Shown: positions 1-7,683 of the stretch, in pieces
Layout of the letters: each line of letters starts with the position of its first letter
Numbering within the stretch: position 1 is the first letter of the stretch
Assembly: GCA_020431915.1 (NCBI GenBank)
Contig: JAGQHJ010000015.1
Coordinates: 1-41,285, forward strand
DNA: 41,285 bases
Direction: 5' to 3'
Source: Cyanobacteria bacterium HKST-UBA04
GTDB lineage: Bacteria > Cyanobacteriota > Vampirovibrionia > Vampirovibrionales > JAGQHJ01
The notes under the pieces: model-generated
Told to the model about the DNA's origin: nothing
The model's database searches: none
Seen by the model: only the letters and a program-made list of their open reading frames with translations
Position numbers and translations under genes: made by a program

Positions 1-913
1 GGAGCTTTTCCTGGTTGTTGGCTTTCAGCTTCTCGTCCAGGCTGGCCTTGTTCAGGGGCGAGGCCTTGACGGCTACCCCGAGCTTCTTTTCCTGGAAGGT
101 CAGTTCGTCCAGGGCCAATTGCCGCGAGTCGCGGATAATCTGTTTTTCCGTCACGGCCCCCTGCAGCTTGGCTTCGCTCAGTTCAATGCGAACGGCCAGC
201 AGGCTTTGCTGCCACTTGATCTGCTCCGCGATTGACTCGTTCGGGGCGCTCTTGAGCTGGGTGGAAAGTTGCCGAAACTCGGCCTGGGCTTCGTGCAGCG
301 ACTTTTTGAAGGATTCGATGTCCTGGTGCAGGATGTCTTCTTGCACCCCGAGTGCCTGGATTTTAAGCTGCGAGGCATGGACCTCGTCCCGCAGCTCGTC
401 GACCCAGTCAATGGAGTAGGGCGGTTTTTGGCCAAAGCCTTGCCAGCTGACCATGGCCTGTTGCACGTCTTTGTCGCGGTTTTTGACGCTGGTCAGCTTT
501 TTCAGGGCGTCAATGTGGTCTTCGTAGGTTTGGGCCACCAGCCCCAACAGGAACTTTTTGCGCTCATAGTCTGACAGCGAGATCCCTAACGGCTGCACGC
601 TCTCGTAGGATTCGCGCGCCATAAAGGCCTGCTTCCGGCGCTGGGCCGTCAACAGCTTGTTTTCCAGCTCCTGGATCTGGGCCTCGATGGGCTTGTCCGA
701 GGCCTGTTCAGCCTCTGACTGCTTGGTGTCACCGGCTTGGTTGGCAGGGGCTGTCTGGTTCATGATTTCCAGCAGCTGGGCTTCGGCTCTGGGCGCCGTT
801 GCTACCAGCCCAGCGACCAATCCGGCCAGCAGGCTGGTCAAGAGTATGACGCTTGCCATCGGCAGGGCAAAGCGGTTTAAGGGGTTGGGGTGCCTGTTAA
901 AACGCCAGGACAT
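1..913 (-). CDS. Secreted or membrane-tethered coiled-coil protein, possibly the N-terminal part of a large MscS/MscK-type channel (partial, continues past the left edge)
   Basis: The minus strand is open from an ATG at 913-911 to the window edge, about 304 codons without a stop. Residues about 12-45 form a basic start, a hydrophobic stretch (LALPMASVILLTSLLAGLVAG-like) and an A-x-A type end (PRAEAQ), fitting a signal peptide or membrane anchor. The rest is charged, Gln/Glu/Lys-rich and heptad-like, typical of long coiled coils. A central patch around residues 160-180 (WQGFGQKPPYSIDWVDELRDE) resembles what I remember from periplasmic regions of large mechanosensitive channels, but the channel domain itself would lie outside the window. 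An in-frame TAG lies about seven codons upstream, so the start is well bounded. It is divergent from msrA. Confidence 0.6.
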   Translation of the reverse strand, partial: MSWRFNRHPNPLNRFALPMASVILLTSLLAGLVAGLVATAPRAEAQLLEIMNQTAPANQAGDTKQSEAEQASDKPIEAQIQELENKLLTAQRRKQAFMARESYESVQPLGISLSDYERKKFLLGLVAQTYEDHIDALKKLTSVKNRDKDVQQAMVSWQGFGQKPPYSIDWVDELRDEVHASQLKIQALGVQEDILHQDIESFKKSLHEAQAEFRQLSTQLKSAPNESIAEQIKWQQSLLAVRIELSEAKLQGAVTEKQIIRDSRQLALDELTFQEKKLGVAVKASPLNKASLDEKLKANNQEKL

Positions 914-1006
914 CAAAGGAAAACACACCTATGAAGGGTTAAGGAATTTAGGGGTTACAGACATTAGGGGGGACGCGCGCTTGGGCACGGTACAGGGTTA
1001 TTTTAA

Positions 1007-1041
1007 GTCGAAGCCGGGGTGGAATCCAAGGTCGAAGCCGG
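1007..1041. repeat. Direct repeat of GTCGAAGCCGG upstream of msrA
   Basis: Two exact 11-bp copies of GTCGAAGCCGG start at 1007 and 1031, 24 bp apart, in the divergent intergenic region between the left-edge gene and msrA. They sit just upstream of an AT-rich stretch with a possible -10 (TATATT, 1070-1075). They could be regulator sites; nothing else supports this. Confidence 0.4.
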
Positions 1042-1092
1042 CTAAAATGGCTGTAAACCGTTAATTTGTTATATTTTTTAACGCGAGGTGAT

Positions 1093-1590
1093 ATGTCCGG
1101 CGCCGATCAACCGATGGCCTATCAAGCCGCCATGTTTGGTGCCGGCTGCTTTTGGGGTGTCGAGGCCGCCTTTCGCAAGGTTCGCGGTGTTGTGGATGCG
1201 GCCGTGGGGTATGCCGGCGGCCATACCGACAATCCCACCTACAAAGACGTGTGCGCGGGCCACACCGGCCATGCCGAAGTGGTGCATGTCACCTACGATC
1301 CGGCCCAAATCACGTACCCGCAGCTGTTGGCCACGTTCTGGAGTGTTCATGACCCGACGCAGCTTAACCGGCAGGGCCCCGACGTTGGTAGCCAGTACCG
1401 CAGTGTTATTTTTTACTACGATGAAGCCCAAAAGCGGGCCGCTCTCTATGCCATTGGACAGTTGGACGTGGCCAAACGTTACCGGGGTCCCGTTGTGACC
1501 CAAGTACAACCTGCCCCGACATTTTGGCGGGCCGAGGACTACCATCAGCGGTACTTCGAAAAACAAGGCGGTGGCCACTGCCATATCTAG
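1093..1590 (+). CDS. msrA: Peptide-methionine (S)-S-oxide reductase MsrA
   Basis: MsrA reduces methionine-S-sulfoxide in proteins, with electrons usually from thioredoxin. The 165-residue product has the hallmark GCFWG motif with catalytic Cys19, followed by the family blocks GYAGG, NPTYKDVCAGxTGHAE, HDPTQLNRQGPDVGxQYRS and the terminal YHQRYFEK; a C-terminal GGGHCHI supplies a likely resolving cysteine. The ATG at 1093 is chosen because GAGGTG (1085-1090) lies just before it; the reading frame is open to 1066 but lacks a ribosome site there, and an ATG at 1114 is a possible shorter start. It is monocistronic, convergent with the branching enzyme gene. Its role is oxidative damage repair, in keeping with the thiol and redox genes elsewhere in the window. 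Confidence 0.97.
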   Translation: MSGADQPMAYQAAMFGAGCFWGVEAAFRKVRGVVDAAVGYAGGHTDNPTYKDVCAGHTGHAEVVHVTYDPAQITYPQLLATFWSVHDPTQLNRQGPDVGSQYRSVIFYYDEAQKRAALYAIGQLDVAKRYRGPVVTQVQPAPTFWRAEDYHQRYFEKQGGGHCHI

Positions 1591-1647
1591 GCGTGGGCGC
1601 CAGAGGCTACCTGCTTAAGAGGTGGCTATCCCCGAGCGAACGCGCGT

Positions 1648-3411
1648 CTACAGTGTGTGGTTCGTGGCAATCTTGATGGGACGCAGGTGTTTGAAGGGCT
1701 CGGTTTGGTCAATGGCCTGTTTTCGGCCCCGTTGCCATTCGGTGAGCCAGTCGTTGCGTACAAAGTCAAAGCAGTTGTCCTGCTCGGCAATGGCGTGGAC
1801 CTGGCTCATGTCAAACTGGTTGGTATCCAGCATCTCGGTCAGTGCCCAGAAGTTGTCCTTGTGCTCGTTAAACCGTTCAATGGCGTAGTCGTGTGCCTGG
1901 CCAGTGGTCATCAGGAAAGGCCAGTCGCTGCCTTCAAGCAGCAGCAGTTGCCGGGCGGCCACGTTCAGGGTGGTCGCGGCATCTGGGCTAAGGTTCGGCA
2001 CGTCGAGGGTGCCGGCCAATTCAAACAGCTTGGCTTCGGCCTGGTGAATGTAGGTCCACGTCCAGGTCACGTCGTCGTTGGCCCATACGTGGTAGTGGCC
2101 ACCGGCACCCCAGGTGCTTTCGGGTAGTTCAATGGCCTGTTTCGGGGGCTGGGCCTTCAGGGCCACCGAGGCGGTGTTGGTCGTCAGGGTGGGATGCTGG
2201 TGAATACCCCGAATGAGGTGCTTGAGGAAGCTGACGCCCTCGAACCACCAGTGCCCAAACAGCTCGGTGTCGTAGCTGATCATAATCATGCCCGGCTCGC
2301 CGTGCTCGTAGTCGTAGTGCCCCAGCAGACCGCTGAGCAGGCCTACGTAGTGGTCGGCATGGCTTTTGGTTTGTTCGAAGGCCAGCACGGGGTCGTACAG
2401 CATTTTGGCCCCAAGGTCGCTGTCCTTGCTCGTCAGGCGCCAGTAATGCAGGCCGCTTTCGGTGTCTTTCTTGTGGAACTCCCGGTACAGTCCGTCGCCA
2501 GGATAACCGTGGTCGGCGCTCCAGACCTGGAAGCTGGCCCGTTCACAGCGGCCCATTACGGCTACGGGGTAGTCCTTGAGGAAGTAGGGCTGGTACGTGG
2601 TCAGGCCGGTTTTGCCCTGCACCTGCATCGGTACTTGGCTAATGCTGCTGTAGGCGCCAAAAGCCCGGCGTGAGTCGCTACGTTCGCTGCCCTCGATGGC
2701 ATGGAACTCGGTAAAGAAGTATTCGATGCCGTGGGCATGCAGGAAAGCGTCAATGCCGGCGCGCGGTGGGTGGGTGCCGCCGTTAAGCAGGCGGTAGCTG
2801 TTGGCAGGAATAGCCGGTCGATAGGCACATTCAGGCAGCCAAATCCCTTTCGGGGCCCGGTCAAAATGCTGCTTGTAGGTTTCCACACCCACCTTAATCT
2901 GGAAATCCACGGCTTCGTCTTGCCCAAGCAGGGGCAAAAAGCCGTGGGTGGCGGCACAAGTTACAATCTCGATGGCGCCTTCGTCTTGCAACTGCTTGAA
3001 GAAGGGCAGCAGGTGATGGTTGTACTTGTGCTCGAAGCTGTTGCGGATGTTCTGGTAGTAATCCTTGTACCACTGGGCCAGGAAGGCCACATGCTCGGAG
3101 TGGGACCGAAGCGTGTCATTGGGGTAGCGCTGCAGATCCTCGTCGGCGGCCTTGATACGGGCATCGAGGAATTCCAGAAAGCCCTGCTGCAGGTGGGCGT
3201 CGGCCAACTGCTCGGCTAGGATGGGGGTAATGCCAACGGTAATACCCGGCTTGATGCCCTCATCCCGCAGTTCGTACAGGGCATCGAGCAGGGGAATGTA
3301 CGTTTCGGCCATGCACTCGTACAAATTCTCTTCGCCAAAGGGCCACATACCGTGCTTGCGGTAATAGGGCAAATGGCTGTGCAACATCAGGACAACCTGG
3401 CCAACACTCAT
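1648..3411 (-). CDS. GH57 family 1,4-alpha-glucan (glycogen) branching enzyme
   Basis: This 587-residue protein matches the GH57 branching enzymes (AmyC/TTHA1902 type), which cut an alpha-1,4-glucan and rejoin it as an alpha-1,6 branch during glycogen synthesis. The sequence opens with the family LMLHSHLPYYRKHGMWPFGEE block. The expected nucleophile is Glu194 in WLPECAYRP and the acid/base is Asp381 in SYDTELFGHWWFEG; a flexible-loop-like segment (RCERASFQVWSADHGYPGDG) lies near residue 290, and a helical C-terminal domain follows. Length is close to the family norm. The ATG at 3411 directly opens the conserved strand. The gene is alone on the minus strand, divergent from yidD-yidC. It implies storage glucan metabolism, though no other glycogen gene is in the window. 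Confidence 0.93.
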   Translation of the reverse strand: MSVGQVVLMLHSHLPYYRKHGMWPFGEENLYECMAETYIPLLDALYELRDEGIKPGITVGITPILAEQLADAHLQQGFLEFLDARIKAADEDLQRYPNDTLRSHSEHVAFLAQWYKDYYQNIRNSFEHKYNHHLLPFFKQLQDEGAIEIVTCAATHGFLPLLGQDEAVDFQIKVGVETYKQHFDRAPKGIWLPECAYRPAIPANSYRLLNGGTHPPRAGIDAFLHAHGIEYFFTEFHAIEGSERSDSRRAFGAYSSISQVPMQVQGKTGLTTYQPYFLKDYPVAVMGRCERASFQVWSADHGYPGDGLYREFHKKDTESGLHYWRLTSKDSDLGAKMLYDPVLAFEQTKSHADHYVGLLSGLLGHYDYEHGEPGMIMISYDTELFGHWWFEGVSFLKHLIRGIHQHPTLTTNTASVALKAQPPKQAIELPESTWGAGGHYHVWANDDVTWTWTYIHQAEAKLFELAGTLDVPNLSPDAATTLNVAARQLLLLEGSDWPFLMTTGQAHDYAIERFNEHKDNFWALTEMLDTNQFDMSQVHAIAEQDNCFDFVRNDWLTEWQRGRKQAIDQTEPFKHLRPIKIATNHTL

Positions 3412-3513
3412 AATGCAATTGTGCTCCTGTACTCACCTTGAAGAGGCTAGTGGACAAACGGGGTATTGGGGAAAAAGGCAACCATCAAAAAAGACGTCAT
3501 ATTGAGGCTTATC

Positions 3514-3542
3514 AGTGTACCGCAATCTTGACGCCCTGTCTA
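3514..3542 (-). promoter_or_regulatory. Candidate sigma-70-type promoter for the GH57 branching enzyme gene
   Basis: On the minus strand TAGACA (3542-3537) and TACACT (3519-3514) are separated by 17 bp, 5/6 and 4/6 matches to TTGACA and TATAAT. The predicted start is near 3507, about 95 nt before the ATG. It is back-to-back with a plus-strand promoter at 3556-3584. Confidence 0.45.
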
Positions 3543-3555
3543 ATGTTTGGCGTTG

Positions 3556-3584
3556 TTGAACCGGGTCTGTGTCAACGTTAGAAT
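3556..3584 (+). promoter_or_regulatory. Candidate sigma-70-type promoter for yidD-yidC
   Basis: TTGAAC (3556-3561) and TAGAAT (3579-3584) are separated by 17 bp, 4/6 and 5/6 matches to consensus. Transcription would start near 3591, about 47 nt before yidD. Confidence 0.5.
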
Positions 3585-3637
3585 GACACTCGTCCCCCTT
3601 TCCTCTTTTTGTCCCCGCCGGCAAGGATGCAAAACCC

Positions 3638-3886
3638 TTGATACCAATGCTTCTGCCCCAACGTATTGTTTTGGCCCTGATAGGGTGCTATCGTCGACTG
3701 TCTGTGTTGACCCCGCCGTCATGTCGGTATTACCCGACCTGCTCGTCGTACATGCAGCAAGCCATCGAGCACTATGGGCTAGGGCAAGGCCTATGGCGAG
3801 GGCTAAAACGTATTGCGCGGTGCCATCCCTTTCATGCCGGCGGCTATGACCCGGTGTTGCCCGGCCCCTCGTCCAACCAGTTCTAG
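3638..3886 (+). CDS. yidD: Membrane protein insertion efficiency factor YidD
   Basis: YidD is a small peripheral membrane protein that helps YidC insert inner-membrane proteins. The product (82 residues from TTG 3638, or 79 from ATG 3647) has the whole family signature: YRRLSVLTPPSCRYYPTCSSY, AIEHYGLGQG and the terminal RCHPFHAGGYDPV. I favour the TTG because AAGGA (3623-3627) is 10 nt before it, whereas it is about 19 nt before the ATG. It ends 15 bp before yidC. In most bacteria the pair follows rpmH-rnpA; here neither is present upstream, so this cluster has been separated from the dnaA/rpmH region. Confidence 0.93.
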   Translation: MIPMLLPQRIVLALIGCYRRLSVLTPPSCRYYPTCSSYMQQAIEHYGLGQGLWRGLKRIARCHPFHAGGYDPVLPGPSSNQF

Positions 3887-3901
3887 GAGTTCGTTTTTAC
3901 C

Positions 3902-4978
3902 GTGTTCGATTTGATCAACCAAAGCTTTATTTTCCTGCTTGAGTCCATCCACAACATTATTGGCGATTATGGCTGGGCCATTATTCTTATCACCGTTGCG
4001 TTCCGCCTGCTGCTTTGGCCGGTAAGCAAATCGCAAATGGACTCGATGGCCCAAATGCAGGCCTTGCAACCCAAGATGAAGGCCATTCAGGATCGCTACA
4101 AGAACGATCCGCAACAGTTGCAGCAGGAAATGATGAAGCTGTACAAGGACCACAAGTTCAACCCCATGAGCGGTTGCCTGCCCATGCTTATCCAGTTGCC
4201 GCTGTTTATCGGGTTGTATGGGGCCATTATGAGCCCGAACTTTATGGTGGGGCAGAACCCGATCTTCCTCAACTTTGTTCACCTCAAACGGACGGGCATC
4301 ATCAGCCATGGGGGTACTTCCTACGACGGCACCATGAGCTTGGCCCAGGATGGTGGCGGCAGCTTCTTTGGTATTGGCAAAGACAACCTGATGGCCGACA
4401 AGGATATGACCCTGACCTTGAAAAACGGCAAAACCGTGTTGCGCAAGGTGCCTGAGCCCAACAAGTCCGTGTCCTTCAAGCCCAAAGAGCATTTTTTGGT
4501 TGGGGTACCCGTTAAGGTGGCGACCGATTTTAGCAAGCTGAATTTGGAAGGCTACGAAGGCAACATCGAGAAAATCGGCTTGAATGTGACCAACACGGCA
4601 ACGAAGGAAACCGAAGCTGTTACGTTTACCCCCACAGCCACCGGCCAAATGACGGCCGAGCTGCCGACCACCGAGGGCGACAGCTCCCTGCACTTTGACA
4701 TCCTGTTACTGGTGGCCCTGTTTGGCGTCACCATGTTCGGGTCGCAGAAAATGATGCCGTCGGCCCAGTCGGGCAACAACCAGCAGCAGGCCATGATGAA
4801 GATGATGCCCCTTATGTTTACCGGTCTGCTGGTGTTCTTTCCCATCCCGGCCGGGGTACTGCTGTACATGGTCGTCAACGGCCTGTTTCAAATGATCCAG
4901 GGCGCCATTTTCAAGAAGGGCGGCGTGGGTAAGTTGATGGAAAAACCGCCGTCGGATCAAGTGGTCGACATCAACTAG
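3902..4978 (+). CDS. yidC: Membrane protein insertase YidC/Oxa1 family, with a large insert between its third and fourth membrane segments
   Basis: YidC inserts proteins into the inner membrane alone or with SecYEG. The GTG start at 3902 has AGGAG 12 nt upstream. The protein (358 residues) has a short N-terminal hydrophobic segment, the core helix with the conserved groove Arg (AFRLLLWPVSKSQ, residues about 30-45), the cytoplasmic helical hairpin (MQALQPKMKAIQDRYKNDPQQLQQEM), the GCLPMLIQLPLFIGLYGAI helix, then about 150 mostly beta-like, non-hydrophobic residues (about 117-262), and two last helices with FFPIPAGVLLYMVVNGLFQMIQ. It lacks the large P1 domain found between TM1 and TM2 in proteobacteria. 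An extracytoplasmic insert at this later position is what I recall from cyanobacterial YidC, so it is a useful lineage marker. Confidence 0.95.
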   Translation: MFDLINQSFIFLLESIHNIIGDYGWAIILITVAFRLLLWPVSKSQMDSMAQMQALQPKMKAIQDRYKNDPQQLQQEMMKLYKDHKFNPMSGCLPMLIQLPLFIGLYGAIMSPNFMVGQNPIFLNFVHLKRTGIISHGGTSYDGTMSLAQDGGGSFFGIGKDNLMADKDMTLTLKNGKTVLRKVPEPNKSVSFKPKEHFLVGVPVKVATDFSKLNLEGYEGNIEKIGLNVTNTATKETEAVTFTPTATGQMTAELPTTEGDSSLHFDILLLVALFGVTMFGSQKMMPSAQSGNNQQQAMMKMMPLMFTGLLVFFPIPAGVLLYMVVNGLFQMIQGAIFKKGGVGKLMEKPPSDQVVDIN

Positions 4979-5035
4979 CAGCCCTCTGCGTGGGCGGCCA
5001 TCTGCTTGGAAATGGATCGGCAGGGGTGTGTCTGG

Positions 5036-5065
5036 TTCCAAGCCGGACAGGGATCGCGCTATAAT
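5036..5065 (+). promoter_or_regulatory. Candidate promoter for the arginine catabolism cluster
   Basis: A perfect TATAAT lies at 5060-5065. A weak TTCCAA (5036-5041) is 18 bp upstream. The start would be near 5072, about 34 nt before the ATG at 5106. Confidence 0.45.
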
Positions 5066-5105
5066 GAGGCGCAAATTGTTGTAGGGGCCGTTGCCCGGTG
5101 ATTGT

Positions 5106-5624
5106 ATGAGTGATGCCGTAACCACCACCGATTCAAGCAGTACGATACATGCCATGACCGTGCGGTTAAGCGGTCACCTGATTGACTCGTTAACCTTGAC
5201 GAAGGTTATCGACTTGATTTTGAAGGCGGGCGGGTCCTACGAGCTGAACAAGCTTGAGGTGGCCCGGGACAAGAATGATATTTCCGTGGCCATCCTTACC
5301 GTCACGGCAGCTTCGCCCGACGCGTTGACAGCTCTGGCCGATCAGCTTAAGCCTTACGGGGCCGAGCATTTAAAACATAGCCCCTATCAAACCGCCCGGT
5401 GCCAGCAGGATGGTCAACTGCCTGACGAGGTGTTTATTTATCCGTTGGCCGAAACCCAGGTTAAGGGACCGGCTGGGTGGGTTAAAATAAGCAACAGCCA
5501 ATGCCCGTTGGTGTTGAAGGTGCTTGAGTGCGGCCCTGACGAAGCCGTGGTATTAATACCCGTTAGCCAGGTCAGGTGCGGTGATTTGCTGATTGTCGGC
5601 AAGCCGGGCATCAAGCTGTTTTAG
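5106..5624 (+). CDS. Stand-alone LOR/SDH N-terminal-type domain protein (TIGR00300-like), companion of the arginine dihydrolase
   Basis: The 172-residue product begins its conserved part with VRLSGHLIDSLTLTKVIDLI and GGSYELNKLEVARDKNDIS and ends with PVSQVRCGDLLIVGKPGIKLF. These blocks match, from memory, the first subdomain of the LOR/SDH (TIGR00300) region that in cyanobacterial AgrE/ArgZ is fused behind the arginine dihydrolase. The second, NAD-binding (ornithine cyclodeaminase-like) subdomain is absent, so the protein alone is unlikely to be a dehydrogenase. It ends 6 nt before the ArgZ-like start, which suggests translational coupling and a complex between the products. ATG 5106 is used; a TTG at 5091 in frame is possible. 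The exact role is unknown; a regulatory or scaffolding part for the dihydrolase is inference. Confidence 0.75.
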   Translation: MSDAVTTTDSSSTIHAMTVRLSGHLIDSLTLTKVIDLILKAGGSYELNKLEVARDKNDISVAILTVTAASPDALTALADQLKPYGAEHLKHSPYQTARCQQDGQLPDEVFIYPLAETQVKGPAGWVKISNSQCPLVLKVLECGPDEAVVLIPVSQVRCGDLLIVGKPGIKLF

Positions 5625-5630
5625 TCTGTG

Positions 5631-6506
5631 ATGACAGCCGCCATGACCAAGACCACCGGGTTCAACATCCAGCATGCCGTATCGGACGATCCGGTCATTT
5701 TGATGTGCCCGCCCGATTTTTTCAATGTGGACTACGTGATTAACCCGTGGATGAACGCCGAGCCGGTGGACATGGACAAGGCCCGCCGGCAGTGGGACGC
5801 CCTGCACCAGACGCTGACGCGGCAGTTGGGGGTTAGCGTGGTGCTGCTGGAACCCGTGGTTGGGTTGCCGGATTTGGTTTTTACGGCCAATGCCGCCTTT
5901 GTACATGGACAAAAGGCGGTGGTGTCGCATTTCAAACACCCGGAGCGCCAGGGGGAAACCGCCGTGTTTGCCCGATGGTTTGCCGCCCATGGGTACGACG
6001 TGATTTTGAGCCGGGTGGATGGCGCCGACGTTTTTTTTGAGGGGGCGGGCGATGCCCTGACCTATTGCAACGGCACGGATCGGCAGGTCTTTGCCGGCTA
6101 CAAAACCCGTACCGACATCCGCAGCCACGAACTGGTCAGTCAGCACTGCGGGTTGCCGGTGGCTTCCCTGGAGCTGGTCAGCGACCACTTCTACCACATT
6201 GACGTCTGCCTGTGCCCTACCGATACCGGGCACCTGCTCTACGCGCCGTCGGCCTTCGACGAATACGGCTGCCGGGTCATCGAGCAAACGGTCCCGCATG
6301 ACCGGCTTATTCCCGTGGTGCAGGAGGAGGCCCGAAAGTTTGCCTGTAACGCCATCAGCGTGTTTGATGCCGTGGTGTTCAACCAGGGGTCGACGGAGCT
6401 GGTTGACGACATGCGCACAAAGGGGCTTTACCCCATCGAGCTGGACTTAAGCGAGTTCATCAAGTCCGGTGGGTCGGCCAAGTGCTTAACCCTTCGGCTG
6501 GTGTGA
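5631..6506 (+). CDS. argZ: Arginine dihydrolase of the ArgZ / amidinotransferase (DDAH-like) family
   Basis: ArgZ-type enzymes convert arginine to ornithine, CO2 and two ammonia in one enzyme, feeding the cyanobacterial ornithine-ammonia cycle. The 291-residue product shows the guanidine-modifying blocks: DLVFTANAAFVHG, FFEGAGDALTY, the DHFYHIDVCLCP segment with the catalytic His, and the catalytic Cys285 in SGGSAKCLTLRL near the C-terminus. Length fits the catalytic half of ArgZ/AgrE; the LOR/SDH half is not fused but encoded just upstream. GTG 5628, ATG 5631 and ATG 5646 are all possible starts; none has a strong ribosome site, which fits coupling to the upstream gene. Dimethylarginine dimethylaminohydrolase is the alternative, but the neighbour supports ArgZ. 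Confidence 0.85.
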   Translation: MTAAMTKTTGFNIQHAVSDDPVILMCPPDFFNVDYVINPWMNAEPVDMDKARRQWDALHQTLTRQLGVSVVLLEPVVGLPDLVFTANAAFVHGQKAVVSHFKHPERQGETAVFARWFAAHGYDVILSRVDGADVFFEGAGDALTYCNGTDRQVFAGYKTRTDIRSHELVSQHCGLPVASLELVSDHFYHIDVCLCPTDTGHLLYAPSAFDEYGCRVIEQTVPHDRLIPVVQEEARKFACNAISVFDAVVFNQGSTELVDDMRTKGLYPIELDLSEFIKSGGSAKCLTLRLV

Positions 6507-6507
6507 C

Positions 6508-7683
6508 ATGACGGTTGCCCCTGAGGACAAGGGAATATCGCCTGGGGCTCATTCTTGTGGGCGCGGCGCGGCGATGTCGATCGATAGCCTTGGGCATTGG
6601 GCGCCATGGGGGTTGGGTGGCGTGGTGGCTGCTCTGGTGGTTGGTCTGATTTGGGGTTGGAACGTCTACACAAACTGGCGGGTCCAGCACCACGGTCGCT
6701 TAACCGGGTTCGAGCAGCAGGCAGACGAAATTGTTATGACGTTTTCTCAGCCCGTGGCCCATGCAACCAGCCAGCCTGATACCGTATCGGTTTCGGGTAG
6801 CCAACTGACCCTTCACCTCAAGCCGCATGCTCAAGCGCCTTACCCAGGTCGGCTACAGGTACGATTTTGTCGCTGGTGGGGCTGTTTTGACGATTGGCTG
6901 GCCTATACCATTCAGCCGGAGGCTTGGCTGGCCAAGCAGTATGGTTTTCAGCGTCCAGGGGGTTATTTTGTGTTAACGGACACCAACCAACCCCAGCAAT
7001 TTGATGCCGAGGCCTTTCGGCCGATACATATTACCGATCCGGTCCTGCTCAAATCGTTTGAACCCATGCCTGCGGCTGAGCCCGAGGATCCGTTTGAATA
7101 CACTCTGGCCCTAGTGCGGGCCTTGGCCCGGCAGCCGGTACGGGTAGGGCCCATTAACGCTGACCCCGCTGTGTTTCGTCATGCCGATACCCGGAAAAAG
7201 TGGGCCTTGCTTACGGCAGGGCAGTATTCGGTGTCTTGTGGCGAATGGCGAAACCTTGTTGTGGAGCTTGTTTCGGCTAAACGGGGTGTGGACCGGGTTC
7301 GGGCCCTCGATGGGTATGCCTACCCGCCCCGGTTTACCGACATGATTGTTGAGGGGCATTCCTTTGTTGAGGTGTGGTCGGCAGCCCGGCACAAGTGGCT
7401 TATGGTTGACCCGTGGTTTGCTTTGTACCTGACCAATGCCGCAGGGCAACCGTTGTCCGTGGACGAAATACATACGATGCCAGTCGATGAGGTACGGGTA
7501 GCTAAAATCATGCCCGATCGACCGGTGTTTTCCTTTGCCAAAACCGGTCAGCGTCAAGACGACACCTTGACCCTGACCGAGCCTTTGCAGGGCTATCTTC
7601 GGTATTTTCGCTATGTTACCCGGTCCGCGCCGGTGGCTGGCGTGGCCAAGCCGGAAGGCTTAGTGGGGACTGTGCCCCGGTAG
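6508..7683 (+). CDS. Membrane-anchored transglutaminase-like (papain-fold) protein
   Basis: The start ATG (6508) lies one base after the argZ stop, so the gene is in the same operon. A single membrane segment (about residues 34-54, GLGGVVAALVVGLIWGW) precedes a beta-rich region up to about 190 and a transglutaminase-like core. The core has a Cys-His-Asp arrangement: Cys244 in SVSCGEWRN, His284 in EGHSFVEVWS and Asp301 in WLMVDPWF. Proteins of this fold act as proteases, transglutaminases or peptide hydrolases, and the substrate cannot be told. The active domain is predicted to lie outside the cytoplasm. Its 3' end overlaps the convergent DCC-family gene by 24 nt. The link to arginine breakdown is only positional. 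A second possible start is ATG 6574. Confidence 0.7.
   Translation: MTVAPEDKGISPGAHSCGRGAAMSIDSLGHWAPWGLGGVVAALVVGLIWGWNVYTNWRVQHHGRLTGFEQQADEIVMTFSQPVAHATSQPDTVSVSGSQLTLHLKPHAQAPYPGRLQVRFCRWWGCFDDWLAYTIQPEAWLAKQYGFQRPGGYFVLTDTNQPQQFDAEAFRPIHITDPVLLKSFEPMPAAEPEDPFEYTLALVRALARQPVRVGPINADPAVFRHADTRKKWALLTAGQYSVSCGEWRNLVVELVSAKRGVDRVRALDGYAYPPRFTDMIVEGHSFVEVWSAARHKWLMVDPWFALYLTNAAGQPLSVDEIHTMPVDEVRVAKIMPDRPVFSFAKTGQRQDDTLTLTEPLQGYLRYFRYVTRSAPVAGVAKPEGLVGTVPR

Noticed and set aside
3803..4693. 296-codon minus-strand frame opposite yidC
   Set aside because: It is a shadow of yidC, whose motifs are clear; the translation is low-complexity and His/Gln-rich, as expected for an antisense frame at this codon usage.
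5106..5624. First reading as a MinC-like protein
   Set aside because: No MinC G-rich beta-helix repeats are present; the GHLIDS and KGDLLIVG-type blocks fit the LOR/SDH domain, and the ArgZ neighbour supports this.
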